A stretch of 64,000 bases of DNA, taken from contig OY751485.1 in the NCBI GenBank assembly GCA_963565915.1, forward strand, positions 3,968,001 to 4,032,000. Direction: 5' to 3'. The notes beneath the pieces were generated by a model that made no database searches, had not been told where the DNA came from, and worked only from the letters and a program-made list of their open reading frames with translations. Source of the stretch: Entoloma clypeatum (Eukaryota; Basidiomycota; Agaricomycetes; Agaricales; Entolomataceae). Below are positions 1-10,019 of the stretch, piece after piece. The first letter of the stretch is position 1; the number at the start of each line of letters is the position of its first letter. The position numbers were made by a program, and so were the translations under genes.

Positions 1-199
1 ATTTATATTCCAGTGCCCGATTGCAGACCAGTTTGTAACCAAGTACAATTTATATACAGCCAACACTAATAGTGATGTGGAACAGTAGGACCCCATGAAA
101 CGGTCCATATGAAAATACGTAGAGGTATGAGTGAGAGTTAGAGTGGTAAGTAGTAGTCCATTGCAGGCGATGAAGAGACAAAGTGAAAGAGTAGACTAC

Positions 200-1500
200 C
201 TATGTGGGAGGGAAAGAGAAGGCTAAAGGATTTTTAGCCAGAAAAGCTATGAAAGTACTTGAGTTATACTGCTGGTTAGCGGCGTCATTACAATCATACA
301 ACCTACAGTGATGCATGATGTGTGAGACATCTTCAAGCATGGCATTATCACACTCACAATTGAAAGGCTCCGGTTTATTGGTCCATTGTCTGAATTTCCT
401 GATGGGTGCATGTGATGTCATTGCCTGTGTGAGTCATGCAAAGAGAGACGGCGAGGTACATGCCCAGGATTTCATTCAGGGCTGTGGGTTGCAATGCCTT
501 TTTGCCATAGCAGAGCGGAAGGAAGTGCCGACCAATAAAGGAAGACATGGCGAAGTTGGATCGCCATTCAGAGAGAGTGATCATTGTGGCAAATGTTCAT
601 GCATATGCCATGGTTTTGGTGTGGAGAGGATCTTCCTTGAGCGCAATCCCAGTGGAGTGAATAACGGCCTTGTTAGTGAAGACATTGTCTTCGGCATTGA
701 GGTCGCAGTGAATGTGGAGTTGCCCTCCTTGTTTGAAGAAAGGGTGCAGGAGCTCGGAGACGAGTATGGCCGTGCTTTGAGACAAGGTGGGTTTATTGAC
801 TTGCAGTGCTTCGCGAACAGCAGAGAAGTGAACAGTGAAGACATGTATGACATGGGTGTCAGGTTTGTTGTAGAGAAGATCTGTGTGAGAATGGTCAGCA
901 TCAAGCATGAGCAGATAGAACAGGAGAGAGTGTGGAGCCTTGGCCATCTCCGAATAGTAAACTAAATAGGGCTGAGATGTCGGGACATTCTGAACTTTGT
1001 TTTTCTGTTTTGTAAGTATGAGAGAAAGAAAGAGATGATTTTTGGTGGAAAGCCAAGTATATGTAAAATATATAAGAGGATATCATGATTAAGAGAGGGA
1101 AAGAATTGGGCTATATCAAATGCTATGACTCCTGTTTCTTTGTTCTTCCAGTTATTCCAGACTCAATTGACAATGATAGTTCCAGCATCATGCGCTGACC
1201 TGTAGCGCATGCTGTCAAACTGGTTCAGATGGAGAAGGTCAAACTGTCCGCAGTCGAATTGCAAACGATCAGCTAGGACCTTTTCAATGAGTTTTGCCGT
1301 CATATTGAGGAGTACAATTGGGTGGTAGGATTTGGTGGAGGAGTAGTCATCCTTGCCAGGTTTGGAAATGATTACCGTGACAGACTCCTTGAAGGCATCG
1401 GTCCATATTCCGAATTTGTAACAGGCGTTTGCCAGGGTGTGAGGTTCGCAAGAGCTTGGTGATCTTTGAGGAAAAGCTTTAGTATCTTTCATGTAACATG
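200..1500 (-). pseudogene. decayed LINE (non-LTR) reverse transcriptase/RNase H relic
   Basis: The minus strand holds pieces of a non-LTR retrotransposon polyprotein in several frames. At 1492-1163 the frame reads PIVLLNMTAKLIEKVLADR, which matches PIVLLNTLGKLFEKAIANR of the well-preserved LINE at 4.3-8.1 kb. At about 960-905 it reads GQGSTLSPVLS, the RT motif before the catalytic box. An internal deletion then joins this directly to an RNase H-like stretch (VIHVFTVHFSAVREAL) at 947-597. At about 375-300 the C-terminal Cys/His knuckle CECDNAMLEDVSHIMHHC corresponds to that of the better copy. Frame changes, stops and the lost catalytic YxDD region show it is dead. The plus-strand 216-residue frame across it is a shadow. 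The LINE identity is supported by alignment to its neighbour; the clade is not resolved. Confidence 0.8.
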
Positions 1501-1581
1501 GTCTGATCCTGGGCTGGATGAGTTGCTATAGTTTCCCAGCAAGGCTAGGAGTTCTGTGGCGGTAAAGAGGGCCCACTCATC

Positions 1582-1851
1582 ATGAGTAGGTTGGGGCAGG
1601 AGCAGATAGGGCAGTTATGTGAACTGCTCATTGCTGACTTTGCAAAGCTTGAGACATTGCAAGGCAGTGTTCCAGGCCAAAGTTCACGCAGAGCCATAAT
1701 TCCAACGGAAGATGATGAACCTTCTGATCTAGACAACGAAGATGACCTAGCAACACAGGACCCAGCAGTACAATTGAGTGAACCTTCAACACCTGATGGA
1801 ACAGTTTTAATACAGTCTCAACCACTGTCCATCCATACCGTCAACATCTGA
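1582..1851 (+). other. short open frame, unrecognised
   Basis: An 89-residue acidic frame (ATG at 1582) lies between the LINE relic and the KDZ tail. It has no motif I recognise. It is rich in D/E/S/P in its second half (around TEDDEPSDLDNEDD). It may be a linker fragment of the KDZ element that follows, since the same strand is used, but this is a guess. Confidence 0.2.
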
Positions 1852-2019
1852 GGATCCAAATTCCATCCATCATGGAATTGAACTTCATCTCAGGATACAA
1901 CAGGCAACCCGGCACCTGAAGGCATTGCATGAGGTAATTGCTGAGAAATTCTTTCAATATCCACATGTCATATGGGGAGTCATGTGCAAGAGTACTCGTA
2001 GCAAGGCCTGATCAACATT

Positions 2020-2430
2020 AATCAGGCTTAACAGGCAGATTTCATTTTATTGTCAGGTGTACAAGCATTGCCAGGCGGCATTAGTCCACCTCAATGCCCC
2101 TTCAGATATCTTGTCTAGGTTCTGTGTGTTGTTGAAAGGTGATGTAAACTGCAGCACGGCGCTCTTGGATCCAAATACCCCTGGTTCATCAACCTTGCGG
2201 CTGTCATGGATATGGCAAACTGGGTTACATAGTGATGAAACATCACCAGAGGCTCTAAAAGAGTGTTTGTGTCTCATGTTGTATTGTTGTTGTTCTCTGC
2301 TGAATATATTCCTTAGTCCGCCATCTTCATTGGCTGCGTGCCTAGGCTCAGAAGCTCTGCTGGGAGGAAGAAGTAATTCTGGTTGGATATGAGATGCATT
2401 GGACTGTTCAGGCCAACAACTCATATATAC
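2020..2430 (+). pseudogene. KDZ-type (Kyakuja-Dileera-Zisupton) transposase C-terminal fragment
   Basis: Plus-strand fragments look like the end of agaricomycete KDZ transposases. One frame reads ALVHLNAPSDILSRF then LLKGDVNCSTALLDPN and SSTLRLSWIWQTG (about 2066-2225). After a frame change, the frame at 2322-2420 reads HLHWLRA, a stop, then AQKLCWEEEVILVGYEMHWT. From memory of the family, the order 'N-A-P ... VHWLRARAQ ... RWEEE' is typical of the C-terminus. Internal stops and frameshifts make it a relic, and nothing of the catalytic core is present. KDZ elements are known to travel with TET/JBP dioxygenases and CxC cysteine-cluster proteins, and both kinds of relic occur further along this window. 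Recognition is by remembered motif only. Confidence 0.55.
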
Positions 2431-2889
2431 TTTGCTCCTCTTCCTGGCATACCTGCTTGTGTTTACCTTCCTGCATTGCTGCCTTTTCCTTGTCCCATGT
2501 TCCAAGTTCTTCTTCATCCTTTGTTGTTGCTGCTCCCTGTTTCCCCACCCACCTCCGTTTCTGCCCCCACATTGCCACCTTTCTTTTCCCCGGTGTTGCT
2601 GTTTCTTTTTCGTGTCTGTTGTTGATTTCTGTGCTGCCTGCTGCCTGCTCCCCTTTCCTTTACCCTGATTTACCCTTCATCTTTCCCCTCAGTCATCTTC
2701 CCCTTGTGCATCTTCAACCAATTGTAGCTGCATTTCTTTTTCTCTGTCACACATCACAGACATGCCCCACCCACCTCTAGCCTCCCTTTCACAAGCCTTT
2801 TGTCGCTGGTGGCACAGATTACATGGTGGATCAAAGAACTGACCTGTCCCCTGTGCTGTCCATCGAGGGTAGTGTGGCTTCAATCCATG
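2431..2889. other. pyrimidine-rich low-complexity spacer
   Basis: This stretch is strongly C/T-biased on the plus strand (runs of ctt, ccc, tgct). The open frames through it translate to Leu/Pro/Cys/Phe-rich strings in several frames at once, as expected of low complexity. I see no gene. Confidence 0.6.
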
Positions 2890-3016
2890 ATCCAAAACTG
2901 GTGAGCATCCACATCAAAGAACGAAGTCCAGAAGTTCCTGGGGTTTGCCAATTTCTATTGACGCCTAATTGAAGGGTACTCAAACATCACAAAACCACTC
3001 ACCCCAGGCAGCACTG

Positions 3017-3763
3017 TGTTTACTTAGTCCAGTCCGGGTTTTTGCCCAAAAAATTAAAAACCTAGAACCAAGACTGGTTGAGTGGTTTCTCCAAACAACT
3101 GAAACCAGAACTGGACTAGTCAAAGACTGGTGAACCAGTCTTTTCTTTCTCAAAAAAGTAAACCAGGACTGGTTCAAACTGGTTTAAACTGGTTATTTTC
3201 CAATTTATTAAAACAGTTTCAGAATATCATTTATGACACATTTCAAAACAATTTATAGAAGCTTTGATGAACAAAATCTATGTGAACCTATACGAACCTG
3301 TGTGTGTTGAGGTGATGCATGAGCCCAAACATTGGAACTTAGATGAAGAATGTGGAATAATGGTGAAAGGGCTGTATTGCCAAGAGACCCAGCGGGAATC
3401 TCATGAGAACAAACTAACGAATACAAGAGAAAGTGGGCTTTTTATATACTGTAATACATGTGGTGTGCATGTGTCGCACAGCCATAGATATGATGAGATA
3501 TGATATGATGAAGATAAGATGTGATAAGATATAGATTAGATTAGATAAGATAAGGTAAAAAGTGAAAGTACGATCATAACAGTGTGAACCTATGACCAGT
3601 TTACATTTTTTTGAGTTTTTTTTTTTTTCAAAATTTGAAGAACCTGAGACTGGTCAATCCTCAAAAACCTGAAACTTGAGACTGCAGTCCAGTCTCTCAC
3701 CAGTCTTTACCAGTCTGGTTCTGGTCCAGTTCTAGGTCTTTGAGACTGGACTTCAAAACACTA
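3017..3763. mobile_element. TIR element of the TAGTGTTTGAA family (copy 3)
   Basis: The ends are inverted: the left end runs tgtttacttagtccagtc, and the right end, reverse-complemented, reads tagtgttttgaagtccagtc. Subterminal parts (3040-3190 and 3640-3740) are inversely related too, dense in 'gactggt'/'accagtc'. The hexamer cagcac occurs just outside both ends (3009-3014, 3765-3770), a possible remnant of an 8-bp duplication. It sits in the gypsy relic between the RT and RNase H parts. It encodes nothing recognisable, and a solo LTR lies inside it. The terminal TAGTGTT and 8-bp duplications at a sister copy suggest hAT affinity. Confidence 0.65.
3305..3581 (-). mobile_element. solo LTR of the 43.66-52.63 kb gypsy family
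   Basis: The 277-bp sequence runs TGTTGAGG...CATAACA and shares long stretches with the 289-bp LTRs at 43664 and 52340, for example ccaagagacccagcgggaat and the gataagat-rich tail. It is flanked by an exact 5-bp repeat gtgtg (3300-3304 and 3582-3586), so it is a solo LTR left by LTR-LTR recombination. It lies inside the TIR element, which itself lies in a gypsy relic: three layers of insertion. Orientation is inferred from the related full element, whose genes are on the minus strand. Confidence 0.88.
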
Positions 3764-4327
3764 TCAGCACCAGTCTTGGCATTACCAAAACCAGAGGGAC
3801 AGTTCAGGGTTAAAACCAATGCATCAGGCTATGCAATCAGAGCTGTACTCTCTCAGCAACAGGACAACAAATGGCATTCTATCGCATTCTTGTCACAGAC
3901 CATGTCTGTGGCCGAACAGACTTACAAGATATACGACAAGAAATCTGTTCACCGCATACTATCCACAGACTGATGGACAGGCTGAATGATTACATCAGGA
4001 AACAGAAGCATTCTTACAAAACTTTGTCAACCATCTACAAGATGATTGGGCTGAATGGATTGCAATTGTGTAATTCCAGTACAATGACAAAGAACATCAG
4101 ACAACAAAGCACACACCATTCTATCTCAACTATGGACTGCACCCTTGGAAGGGAGAACTCGTATTGGAAGACACCAATCCAGCTGCCAACAACTTTTTGA
4201 AAAGACTCAAACAGGCATGAGAAGAAGCCAATGCAGCACTGAAACAGGCACAGGATCAGATGAAGAAAACAGTTGACACATGATGAAGTCTGTCTTGGAA
4301 CTACCGAATCAGAGACAAGGTGTGGCT

Positions 4328-4340
4328 AGAAGGGACTAAC
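4328..4340. repeat. LINE target-site duplication, left
   Basis: The 13 bases agaagggactaac occur here and exactly again at 8105-8117, bracketing the LINE. The gypsy reading frame is restored when one copy is removed. Confidence 0.92.
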
Positions 4341-7300
4341 CCACAACCATAATGCGTCTCTCCTCTCAGACTTCGCATTCGCTCATGGTCTTGTTCATCA
4401 TAGGACTGGGTTCACCCACTTCCCTAAGAATAACAATGCCCCATCCATCATCGACCTGGTCTTCCTCCCTAACACGGACAAGGACTCGATCATCAAACTT
4501 GGAAGCCCTGACGAGTCGGACCACCGCTCGATCATCACCCTCCTCAGATCCCCCCTCATTAACGCGAAGAAACGCTACCGTATAGTGCCGGATTCGGAAG
4601 AGGAAACTCATTTCCTATCCGCACTCACAGATTCCATCTCCTCCATCCCTATTCCGGCCACGGCCACTAGGGAGGACATCACGAGTATTACACAAAAGGT
4701 TCAGGAGCTTGTCCTGGCCGCGTGGACCGAATTCTCTCGCTCTCCCCGGGACTCGTTCCGGTCGAAGGGCTGGTGGGATAAGGACTGCAAGGCAGGGTGG
4801 CGCACCTATTCCAATTCGGGTAAAACAGACCAAGACTGGCGCGTTATGCATAAAATCATACGCACCGCTAAGCGGAACTTTTTCAACAAAAAGATCGACG
4901 AAGTCTCTAACAAAAATAAGCGTCCTTGGGACCTTACTTCCTGGGTCGGCCCACGAAAGAACGCCTCCCCTGAGGCTATTATTTTCGACGGCGAGACCTG
5001 CACCACCACTGCTGAGACCTGTGACGCCTTCCACAAGTCCTTCCAGTCCGCAGAAGCACGACCCGTCGATCCCGACAGGCTGCGCAGTACCCTAGAACCT
5101 CAGCCCAAAAGGGATTGGGTTCCATTCACTTCGCAAGAGGTCCTCCAGGCCCTGGCCGGTTGTTCTAGCCGGTCAGCCCCAGGTCCCGACCATCTTACGT
5201 GGACTCACCTTAAGTGCCTAATAGCACATAAACAAATCTTGAAGCTGTTCGTCTGGACCCTGAACGCCTGCCTCTCGGCGGGGTTTTGGCCTGACGCCTT
5301 CAAAATCTCAACGACCATCATTATTCCTAAACCAAATAAGCCGGCGTACGACGTTCCCAAAGCATTCCGACCCATCGTGCTCCTAAACACCCTGGGCAAA
5401 CTCTTTGAGAAAGCTATTGCCAACAGACTCCAGTGGGAACTAGCCTGCTATGGTCTGCTGCACCCAGGTCAATTTGGGGGGGTTCGACAGAACTCCACCG
5501 AAGACGCCGGACAATTCCTTACCCACCTCATTCGTGCAGGATGGTCGAGGAAACTCAAGACAAGCGTTGTCGCCATCGACTTGGCCCAATACTTTCCCTC
5601 TCTTAACCACTCGGTTATATCGCTCATACTCGATAGGATGGGATTCCCCGACACTGTCGTGGACTTCTTCTCAAACTACCTAGTAGGGAGACAGACTCAA
5701 TACGCCTGGGAGGACGACCTCTCAGACCTTTTCTCGGTTGACATTGGCGTAGGTCAGGGCTCTGCCCTTTCCCCTGTGCTATCGTCCATCTATCTCGCCC
5801 TGCTGATGTACGCATTTCAAGCTGAACAATCACAGGCCAGCCTCATTTCATATGTCGACGACGGGACCATCATAGTCCAATCTGAGACGTGGAAGGAAAA
5901 CCTTGCCAAATTAAAAAAGGCATACAAATGTCTGTTTGAGTTGACCACAGCCCTCGGGCTTGTCCTCAAACACTCTAAATCGGAGGCGTTCCATTTTTCC
6001 AGGAAGAATGGCGACGATAACCCCCCGGTTGACCTTGGGTTTGCGCCCTTCACCGGCGACTCCCCCCTCGTCCCCAAGACCTTCTGGAGGTACTTGGGCT
6101 TCTTCTTCAACCGCAAGCTACTCTTTACTGAGCACGCGAAACGGTATGCCACTAAGGCCTTCTCAGCAACGGGAGCCCTACTATCCCTGGGAAACTCAGT
6201 CCATGGACTCACTCCCAAACACAAACGCACCCTGTACCGATCGTGTATTTTGCCGATCGCGCTATACGGTGCTAATCTTTGGAACTTCGACGGCGCCCGT
6301 AACAAGGGTGTCGTCAAGTCTATCTCCAAAGTCCAAAGACGCGCAGCGTTATGGATATTGGGAGCCTTCCGCACCACCCCCACAGGGGCGGTCGAAGCAC
6401 TTGCCGGCCTGCCTCCGGTGCACTTGCACCTCAAGAAGCTCTCCTGCAGAAACCGTGTCCGCATGCACTCCCTTGCACCCAGACACATGACCGTCATGGT
6501 ATGCGACGAGGATGACCCCTCCAAGCGTCCGTGGTACTCCCCGGAATTTATGTACAACCTTAAATCCCCCCTCGTTGATATCTGGGCATACCGTGCAAAT
6601 GTGACTGTCCCCCTATCGCCCTTTAATAACTACAACGAACCAGGGAAACACGTCCTCGACCGATTCCCTGAACGCGTAATTCACGACATCACCCTTATCC
6701 GCGGCAAGACCGCTAAGGACCGTGCCGAAGCCAGAAAGGCGCACCTCATCACCCTTAACAAGGTGTTTGATGCCAACATCTGCTCCAACAAATCCGCCGT
6801 CATTGTCACTGACGCGGCAGTTCCCTCCCTCATGTCGGGCCACCAAGCTGTTGCAGCCTGGGAAACCTGGCACAAGGGGCACTCCATCGACAAAGATTGG
6901 GCGGCCGGCGGCCTCGCAGTCTCTGATGACACTGAAACCTTAGCTATCAGACACGGGTTCTCGAACCTGGTCAGTCTGCTAGGGGGTCTCTCTCAACTGG
7001 AAGTAATCCATATTTTCACCGACTCTGTCAACGCCATTCGGCGCGCCACAGACCCGGATCTCCACTCCTCGCAGGCAACTGCGCTCGCTATCATCAGTAA
7101 CCTGATTCCTTGGTTTGAGGAACCTGGTCTGAATTCCAAGATCATCTTTCACCATGTTCCCGATTGTTCGGACCATGGCTTCGAACCTCACCGTGCAGTG
7201 CACGACTTCGCCTCCTCAATTCGCATTGAGTGTGGTGAGTCGGCCGCCAGATCCCTTGACTTCAACACAAAGCAATTCACGGATGACATGCTCGGTGACT

Positions 7301-8104
7301 GGAACAACCTGTACCAGTCCCCCAAGTATGTTGGCCGATTCTACCAATTCCCGAGATCGTGCGTCAGACGCCAAGACCACGCTCGGGCCAAACATATGAA
7401 GCCGTCCCACCTCAAGGGCGGTACATGGCTTAAGGATGTGGGTCACTCCCAATCCCTCACGGCTCAAATGGTTTGCGGCCTCACCAGTCACACCCCAATT
7501 GGCCACTATAGACATAGGTTCAATATTGGCGACAAGACCGAACAATGTGACTGTGGAACAGGGTCTGTCGAGGACTTCGCCCACATTTTCTACAAATGTC
7601 TGCATCACCCCACCAGGCCACCAGATATGCCCACCTTCTCAAGGAACTCTCCCATCTGGGACGTCTTCGGGAAATTTATCATGGATAACCCAGGGGCATT
7701 TGCCTTCCGGGATCGTCCAACGCCCAACACAACCGTTGGCGGTAGTCGCGTGGTAGCGCGCTGGGTTCAAAGGGGTGCAGCCCCCTCTGGCAAGCGAACA
7801 CGATCGAAGGGTAAGAACCGCACAGGCGCTTCTTTGGTGGGTAGGGCGCAGACACCCACCAGCGCCGCTAACGGCCAACCTCACAAGGTTGGAGTGCTCT
7901 TGTATCGCGCGACCAAATATTCGGGTGTGCATACTAACGCGTTTGTTTATAACAGACTCCCCCGTCCTGGCGCGAGGACTTATCAGCTCGACGGAGCTTT
8001 GCGCCGCTTGTTCTTCTTGCGTACGTAGGTCCTCGGACCGATGTAGTTTACTCTATGTCAAGCGGACTGTACCCCTAGTATACCGCTATATAAATTGTTG
8101 ACCC
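4341..8104 (+). mobile_element. 5'-truncated LINE inserted in the gypsy relic
   Basis: The element is bounded by exact 13-bp target duplications. It starts inside the endonuclease domain, as usual for incomplete target-primed reverse transcription. It ends with a short 3' UTR of about 75 bp after the stop codon (8026-8028). No poly(A) or simple-repeat tail is visible before the right duplication (the end reads ataaattgttgaccc). The ORF is open throughout, so the insertion is young relative to the host gypsy relic, which has many stops. Confidence 0.9.
4342..8028 (+). CDS. LINE ORF2-like polyprotein: endonuclease C-terminus, reverse transcriptase, RNase H
   Basis: One uninterrupted frame of about 1,229 codons starts within the apurinic-type endonuclease: IDLVFL at 4450 and the SDH signature at 4516-4524. 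The reverse transcriptase follows. It has PIVLLNTLGKLFEKAIANR near 5374, VVAIDLAQYFPSLNH near 5566, GVGQGSALSPVLS near 5749 and the catalytic YVDD box at 5851-5862. An RNase H-like domain has its first Asp in VTDAAVP (6811) and FTDSVNA near 7015-7035. A C-terminal CDCGTG...H...C knuckle is at about 7549-7602. The product would nick target DNA and copy its own RNA in the nucleus. This copy lacks the N-terminal endonuclease half and any ORF1, so it is probably not autonomous. RNase H after RT fits Tad/I-like clades; the clade is inferred. Confidence 0.9.
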   Translation, partial: HNHNASLLSDFAFAHGLVHHRTGFTHFPKNNNAPSIIDLVFLPNTDKDSIIKLGSPDESDHRSIITLLRSPLINAKKRYRIVPDSEEETHFLSALTDSISSIPIPATATREDITSITQKVQELVLAAWTEFSRSPRDSFRSKGWWDKDCKAGWRTYSNSGKTDQDWRVMHKIIRTAKRNFFNKKIDEVSNKNKRPWDLTSWVGPRKNASPEAIIFDGETCTTTAETCDAFHKSFQSAEARPVDPDRLRSTLEPQPKRDWVPFTSQEVLQALAGCSSRSAPGPDHLTWTHLKCLIAHKQILKLFVWTLNACLSAGFWPDAFKISTTIIIPKPNKPAYDVPKAFRPIVLLNTLGKLFEKAIANRLQWELACYGLLHPGQFGGVRQNSTEDAGQFLTHLIRAGWSRKLKTSVVAIDLAQYFPSLNHSVISLILDRMGFPDTVVDFFSNYLVGRQTQYAWEDDLSDLFSVDIGVGQGSALSPVLSSIYLALLMYAFQAEQSQASLISYVDDGTIIVQSETWKENLAKLKKAYKCLFELTTALGLVLKHSKSEAFHFSRKNGDDNPPVDLGFAPFTGDSPLVPKTFWRYLGFFFNRKLLFTEHAKRYATKAFSATGALLSLGNSVHGLTPKHKRTLYRSCILPIALYGANLWNFDGARNKGVVKSISKVQRRAALWILGAFRTTPTGAVEALAGLPPVHLHLKKLSCRNRVRMHSLAPRHMTVMVCDEDDPSKRPWYSPEFMYNLKSPLVDIWAYRANVTVPLSPFNNYNEPGKHVLDRFPERVIHDITLIRGKTAKDRAEARKAHLITLNKVFDANICSNKSAVIVTDAAVPSLMSGHQAVAAWETWHKGHSIDKDWAAGGLAVSDDTETLAIRHGFSNLVSLLGGLSQLEVIHIFTDSVNAIRRATDPDLHSSQATALAIISNLIPWFEEPGLNSKIIFHHVPDCSDHGFEPHRAVHDFASSIRIECGESAARSLDFNTKQFTDDMLGDWNNLYQSPKYVGRFYQFPRSCVRRQDHARAKHMKPSHLKGGTWLKDVGHSQSLTAQMVCGLTSHTPIGHYRHRFNIGDKTEQCDCGTGSVEDFAHIFYKCLHHPTRPPDMPTFSRNSPIWDVFGKFIMDNPGAFAFRDRPTPNTTVGGSRVVARWVQRGAAPSGKRTRSKGKNRTGASLVGRAQTPTSAANGQPHKVGVLLYRATKYSGVHTNAFVYNRLPRPGARTYQLDGALRRLFFLRT

Positions 8105-8117
8105 AGAAGGGACTAAC
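8105..8117. repeat. LINE target-site duplication, right
   Basis: Exact second copy of agaagggactaac (see 4328-4340). The gypsy integrase frame resumes immediately after it. Confidence 0.92.
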
Positions 8118-8617
8118 ATCAGGATCAATTGTCCCTCGAAGAAACTTGATGCACTCTGACATGGACCATTCAAAGTTCTGGAGAAGAAAGGAGCTAGCGT
8201 GTACCTTCTTGATCTCCAAAATCTGGAAAATGATTCATCCTGTGTTCAATGAGACCCTGTTGTCACCATACGAAACCCCAAAGTATGCCATCCAAAAGAA
8301 GAAACCAGGCCCTGACCTGATTATCTTTGAAGGATGAGAAGAATATTATATTTCCATGATCCTGGATTCTTGGAAATTCTGCGGAAAAATCCAGTACCTC
8401 ATTCAATGGGAAGGGTATGGCCCAGAAGAGAACACATGGGAACCTCAGGCAAATGTTCAGAATGCTTGAGAATTGATCCATGATTTCCATCAGCAGAATC
8501 CGTCTTGCCCACGATAAAAGCAGCATACCAAGATCCATCACTGCATCAACCCATCAGTCAACCAATCCACCGAGTTCCTTGCTCTAGTCACTCACCCAAT
8601 ATTTCTAGCTCACTATC

Positions 8618-8905
8618 ACTGGATGCAGTGAATGATACTTGGTGCTAAACTATTCAAAAAGTATTTAAAAAGTATTCCAATCTTTATCATGAATTTCTTT
8701 ACATCTTTTTTGCCAAAGAATCTTGGAAATATTAAATACAAATGTCACCTCCAGGTATTGTTGTCTCTTGTAGTGATATTTGTATTAAATACTTGCAAGA
8801 TCTTTTGGAATTAAAAGATGTAAAAAAAATCATAATAAAGATTGGAATATTTTTTAAATACTTTTTGAATAGTTCAGCACTAAATATCATTGACTGCATC
8901 CAGTG
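8618..8905. mobile_element. palindromic MITE
   Basis: A 288-bp inverted-repeat element starts cactggatgcagt and ends with its reverse complement. The arms stay complementary for about 90 bp (tattcaaaaagtatttaaa and so on) around a short unpaired centre near 8750. A TA dinucleotide precedes the left end and follows the right end, hinting at Tc1/mariner-like targeting. No coding capacity. It lies just after the chromodomain end of the gypsy relic. Confidence 0.75.
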
Positions 8906-9331
8906 TATTCTGCTTTTATCTCTCCACCATCCTCTCAACAATGTCCAATGCTGTCTCCCACACTGTCAACACCAGGTCCACCATCACTGCCCTCATGGAT
9001 GAGACACTCTCCATGCAAGATCAAATCCATGCCCTCAAAACCTCCCTCGCTGACATCCTTCATCGGCAGATGTATATACATCTTCACATATTATCCAACC
9101 TCCATGTTGCCCCCACTTATGAAGAAAAACAAATCCTCTGGAAGTACACCAGTACTCTCAACATTGAGAATTGATGCATTTGTCTGGCAATCCGCAGCCT
9201 TAACCTCGCCATCGTGGTAAATGAAAAGTTGATAAATGATTGGGACATCAAAATCAACCTCAACTGGACCAACCCCAACAACAGTGAAGGGTGATGACTC
9301 TGTGAGGACACAGAGCTTGAGAGGGGAAACA
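8906..9331 (+). other. remnant upstream of a 3' LTR, with a 77-residue open frame
   Basis: An ATG at 8941 opens a 77-codon frame (MSNAVSHTVNTRSTITALMD...) with a heptad-like leucine pattern; I do not recognise it. The last 40 bases (gaggacacagagcttgagag, then gggaaaca) are shared with the sequence before the related LTR at 57980. They end in a purine run that fits a polypurine tract, so at least 9290-9331 is retrotransposon 3' internal sequence. Confidence 0.4.
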
Positions 9332-9701
9332 TGTTATGGACTCTACGGTATGTGGACAATGTTATCACTTTTACTAATCGGCCCAACTCAGTGCCCTCTT
9401 ATGAATACATTATGTCACAGTCTCTATTTCCATTTCCTTAGCTACTGATCTGACTCATTCCACAGTAGCTTTACTCAGCTCTGCAGTATTTATGACTCAT
9501 GGTACATAGCCTTCTGCAGTCGCCTTACTCATGTGCACTGCCTTCTGCAGTACTGACTCATCCACTATCGCCCATAGTCAGTACCTATATAAACCTCTTG
9601 TACTATAGTAGATTCCTTAGATTTAGCAATCACATTGCTCTTTGCCTTTCCACTTTCTGCATACTCTGCCCAAATCTTGGAACAGTTTGTTAAGCATAAC
9701 A
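9332..9701 (+). mobile_element. 3' LTR of a truncated LTR retrotransposon
   Basis: The 370-bp sequence starts TGTTATGGACTC and ends TTAAGCATAACA. It contains a TATA-like ctatataaacc at about 9594 and 'ctctgcccaaatcttgg' near its end. Close relatives are at 33589-33990 (minus) and 57980-58344 (plus). The purine-rich tract gagaggggaaaca just before it marks it as a 3' LTR rather than a solo LTR; the rest of the element is missing. Confidence 0.8.
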
Positions 9702-9712
9702 CCCCTTCAGAC

Positions 9713-9935
9713 ATGGGTGTGACCTATCTGAAAGCTGGAACATTCAAGCCTGGCCCCTCAGGACATGGGTACAATCAATGATCGTGAGCATGGGGCGTTG
9801 AGACAGCAGTGTGGTTTTCAGCATTTGGGATTTGAAAAGTCTTCTCTGGTGGCCAGCTCTCTTATCATTCTTTTCTACTGGGTACGGTTGGTAGGCAATA
9901 GCATGGGTACAGATATGGGTTATATTTTCACAACC
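9713..9935 (+). repeat. dispersed coding-like repeat (also at 28.5-28.9 kb)
   Basis: This segment matches 28500-28715 and 28752-28915, for example aagctggaac and ctctggtggccagctct. One frame is conserved between copies: here TINDREHGALRQQCGF then KSSLVASSLIILFYWV, and TINNHERGASSQQCDF then SSLVASSFIFLF at 28.57 kb. That suggests an exon of a multicopy gene, not plain junk. I do not know the gene. One copy lies on the outer side of each dioxygenase module. Confidence 0.5.
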
Positions 9936-10019
9936 AAAAATCCAGTACCTGTCACATATCATGCTCTGACAGCCTTAAACATACCCCCTCTGTGCTCTCT
10001 TTGGTGACCAAGAAGGGGC

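Larger units (their letters stand above)
2890..8520 (+). mobile_element. Ty3/gypsy chromovirus relic, broken by later insertions
   Basis: Collinear plus-strand pieces of one pol gene can be followed. The RT C-terminal region is at about 2896-3006 (EVQKFLGFANFY, stop, RLIEGYSNITKPL). RNase H is at about 3766-3945 (APVLALPKPEGQFRVKTNA). An internal deletion then leads straight into integrase at 3945-4340 (AYYPQTDGQAE, stop, then FQYND and LNYGLHPW). Integrase C-terminus and a chromodomain are at 8118-8519 (SKKLDALRHGPFKV, then IQYLIQWEGYGPEENTWEP). It is interrupted by a TIR element (about 3017-3763) and by a LINE (4341-8104). Stops at 2959, 3987, 4218 and 8467 are TGA where Arg is usual. The LTRs were not found. 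Confidence 0.85.

Noticed and set aside
315..965. 216-residue plus-strand open frame
   Set aside because: It is the antisense of the LINE relic, whose minus-strand motifs align with the LINE at 4.3-8.1 kb.
3740..3775. Reading the gypsy RNase H frame straight through from DFKTLSAPVLAL
   Set aside because: The ttcaaaacacta part is the TIR end of the inserted element; continuity with SAPVLAL is fortuitous.
5817..6557. 246-residue minus-strand frame
   Set aside because: Antisense of the LINE RT domain.
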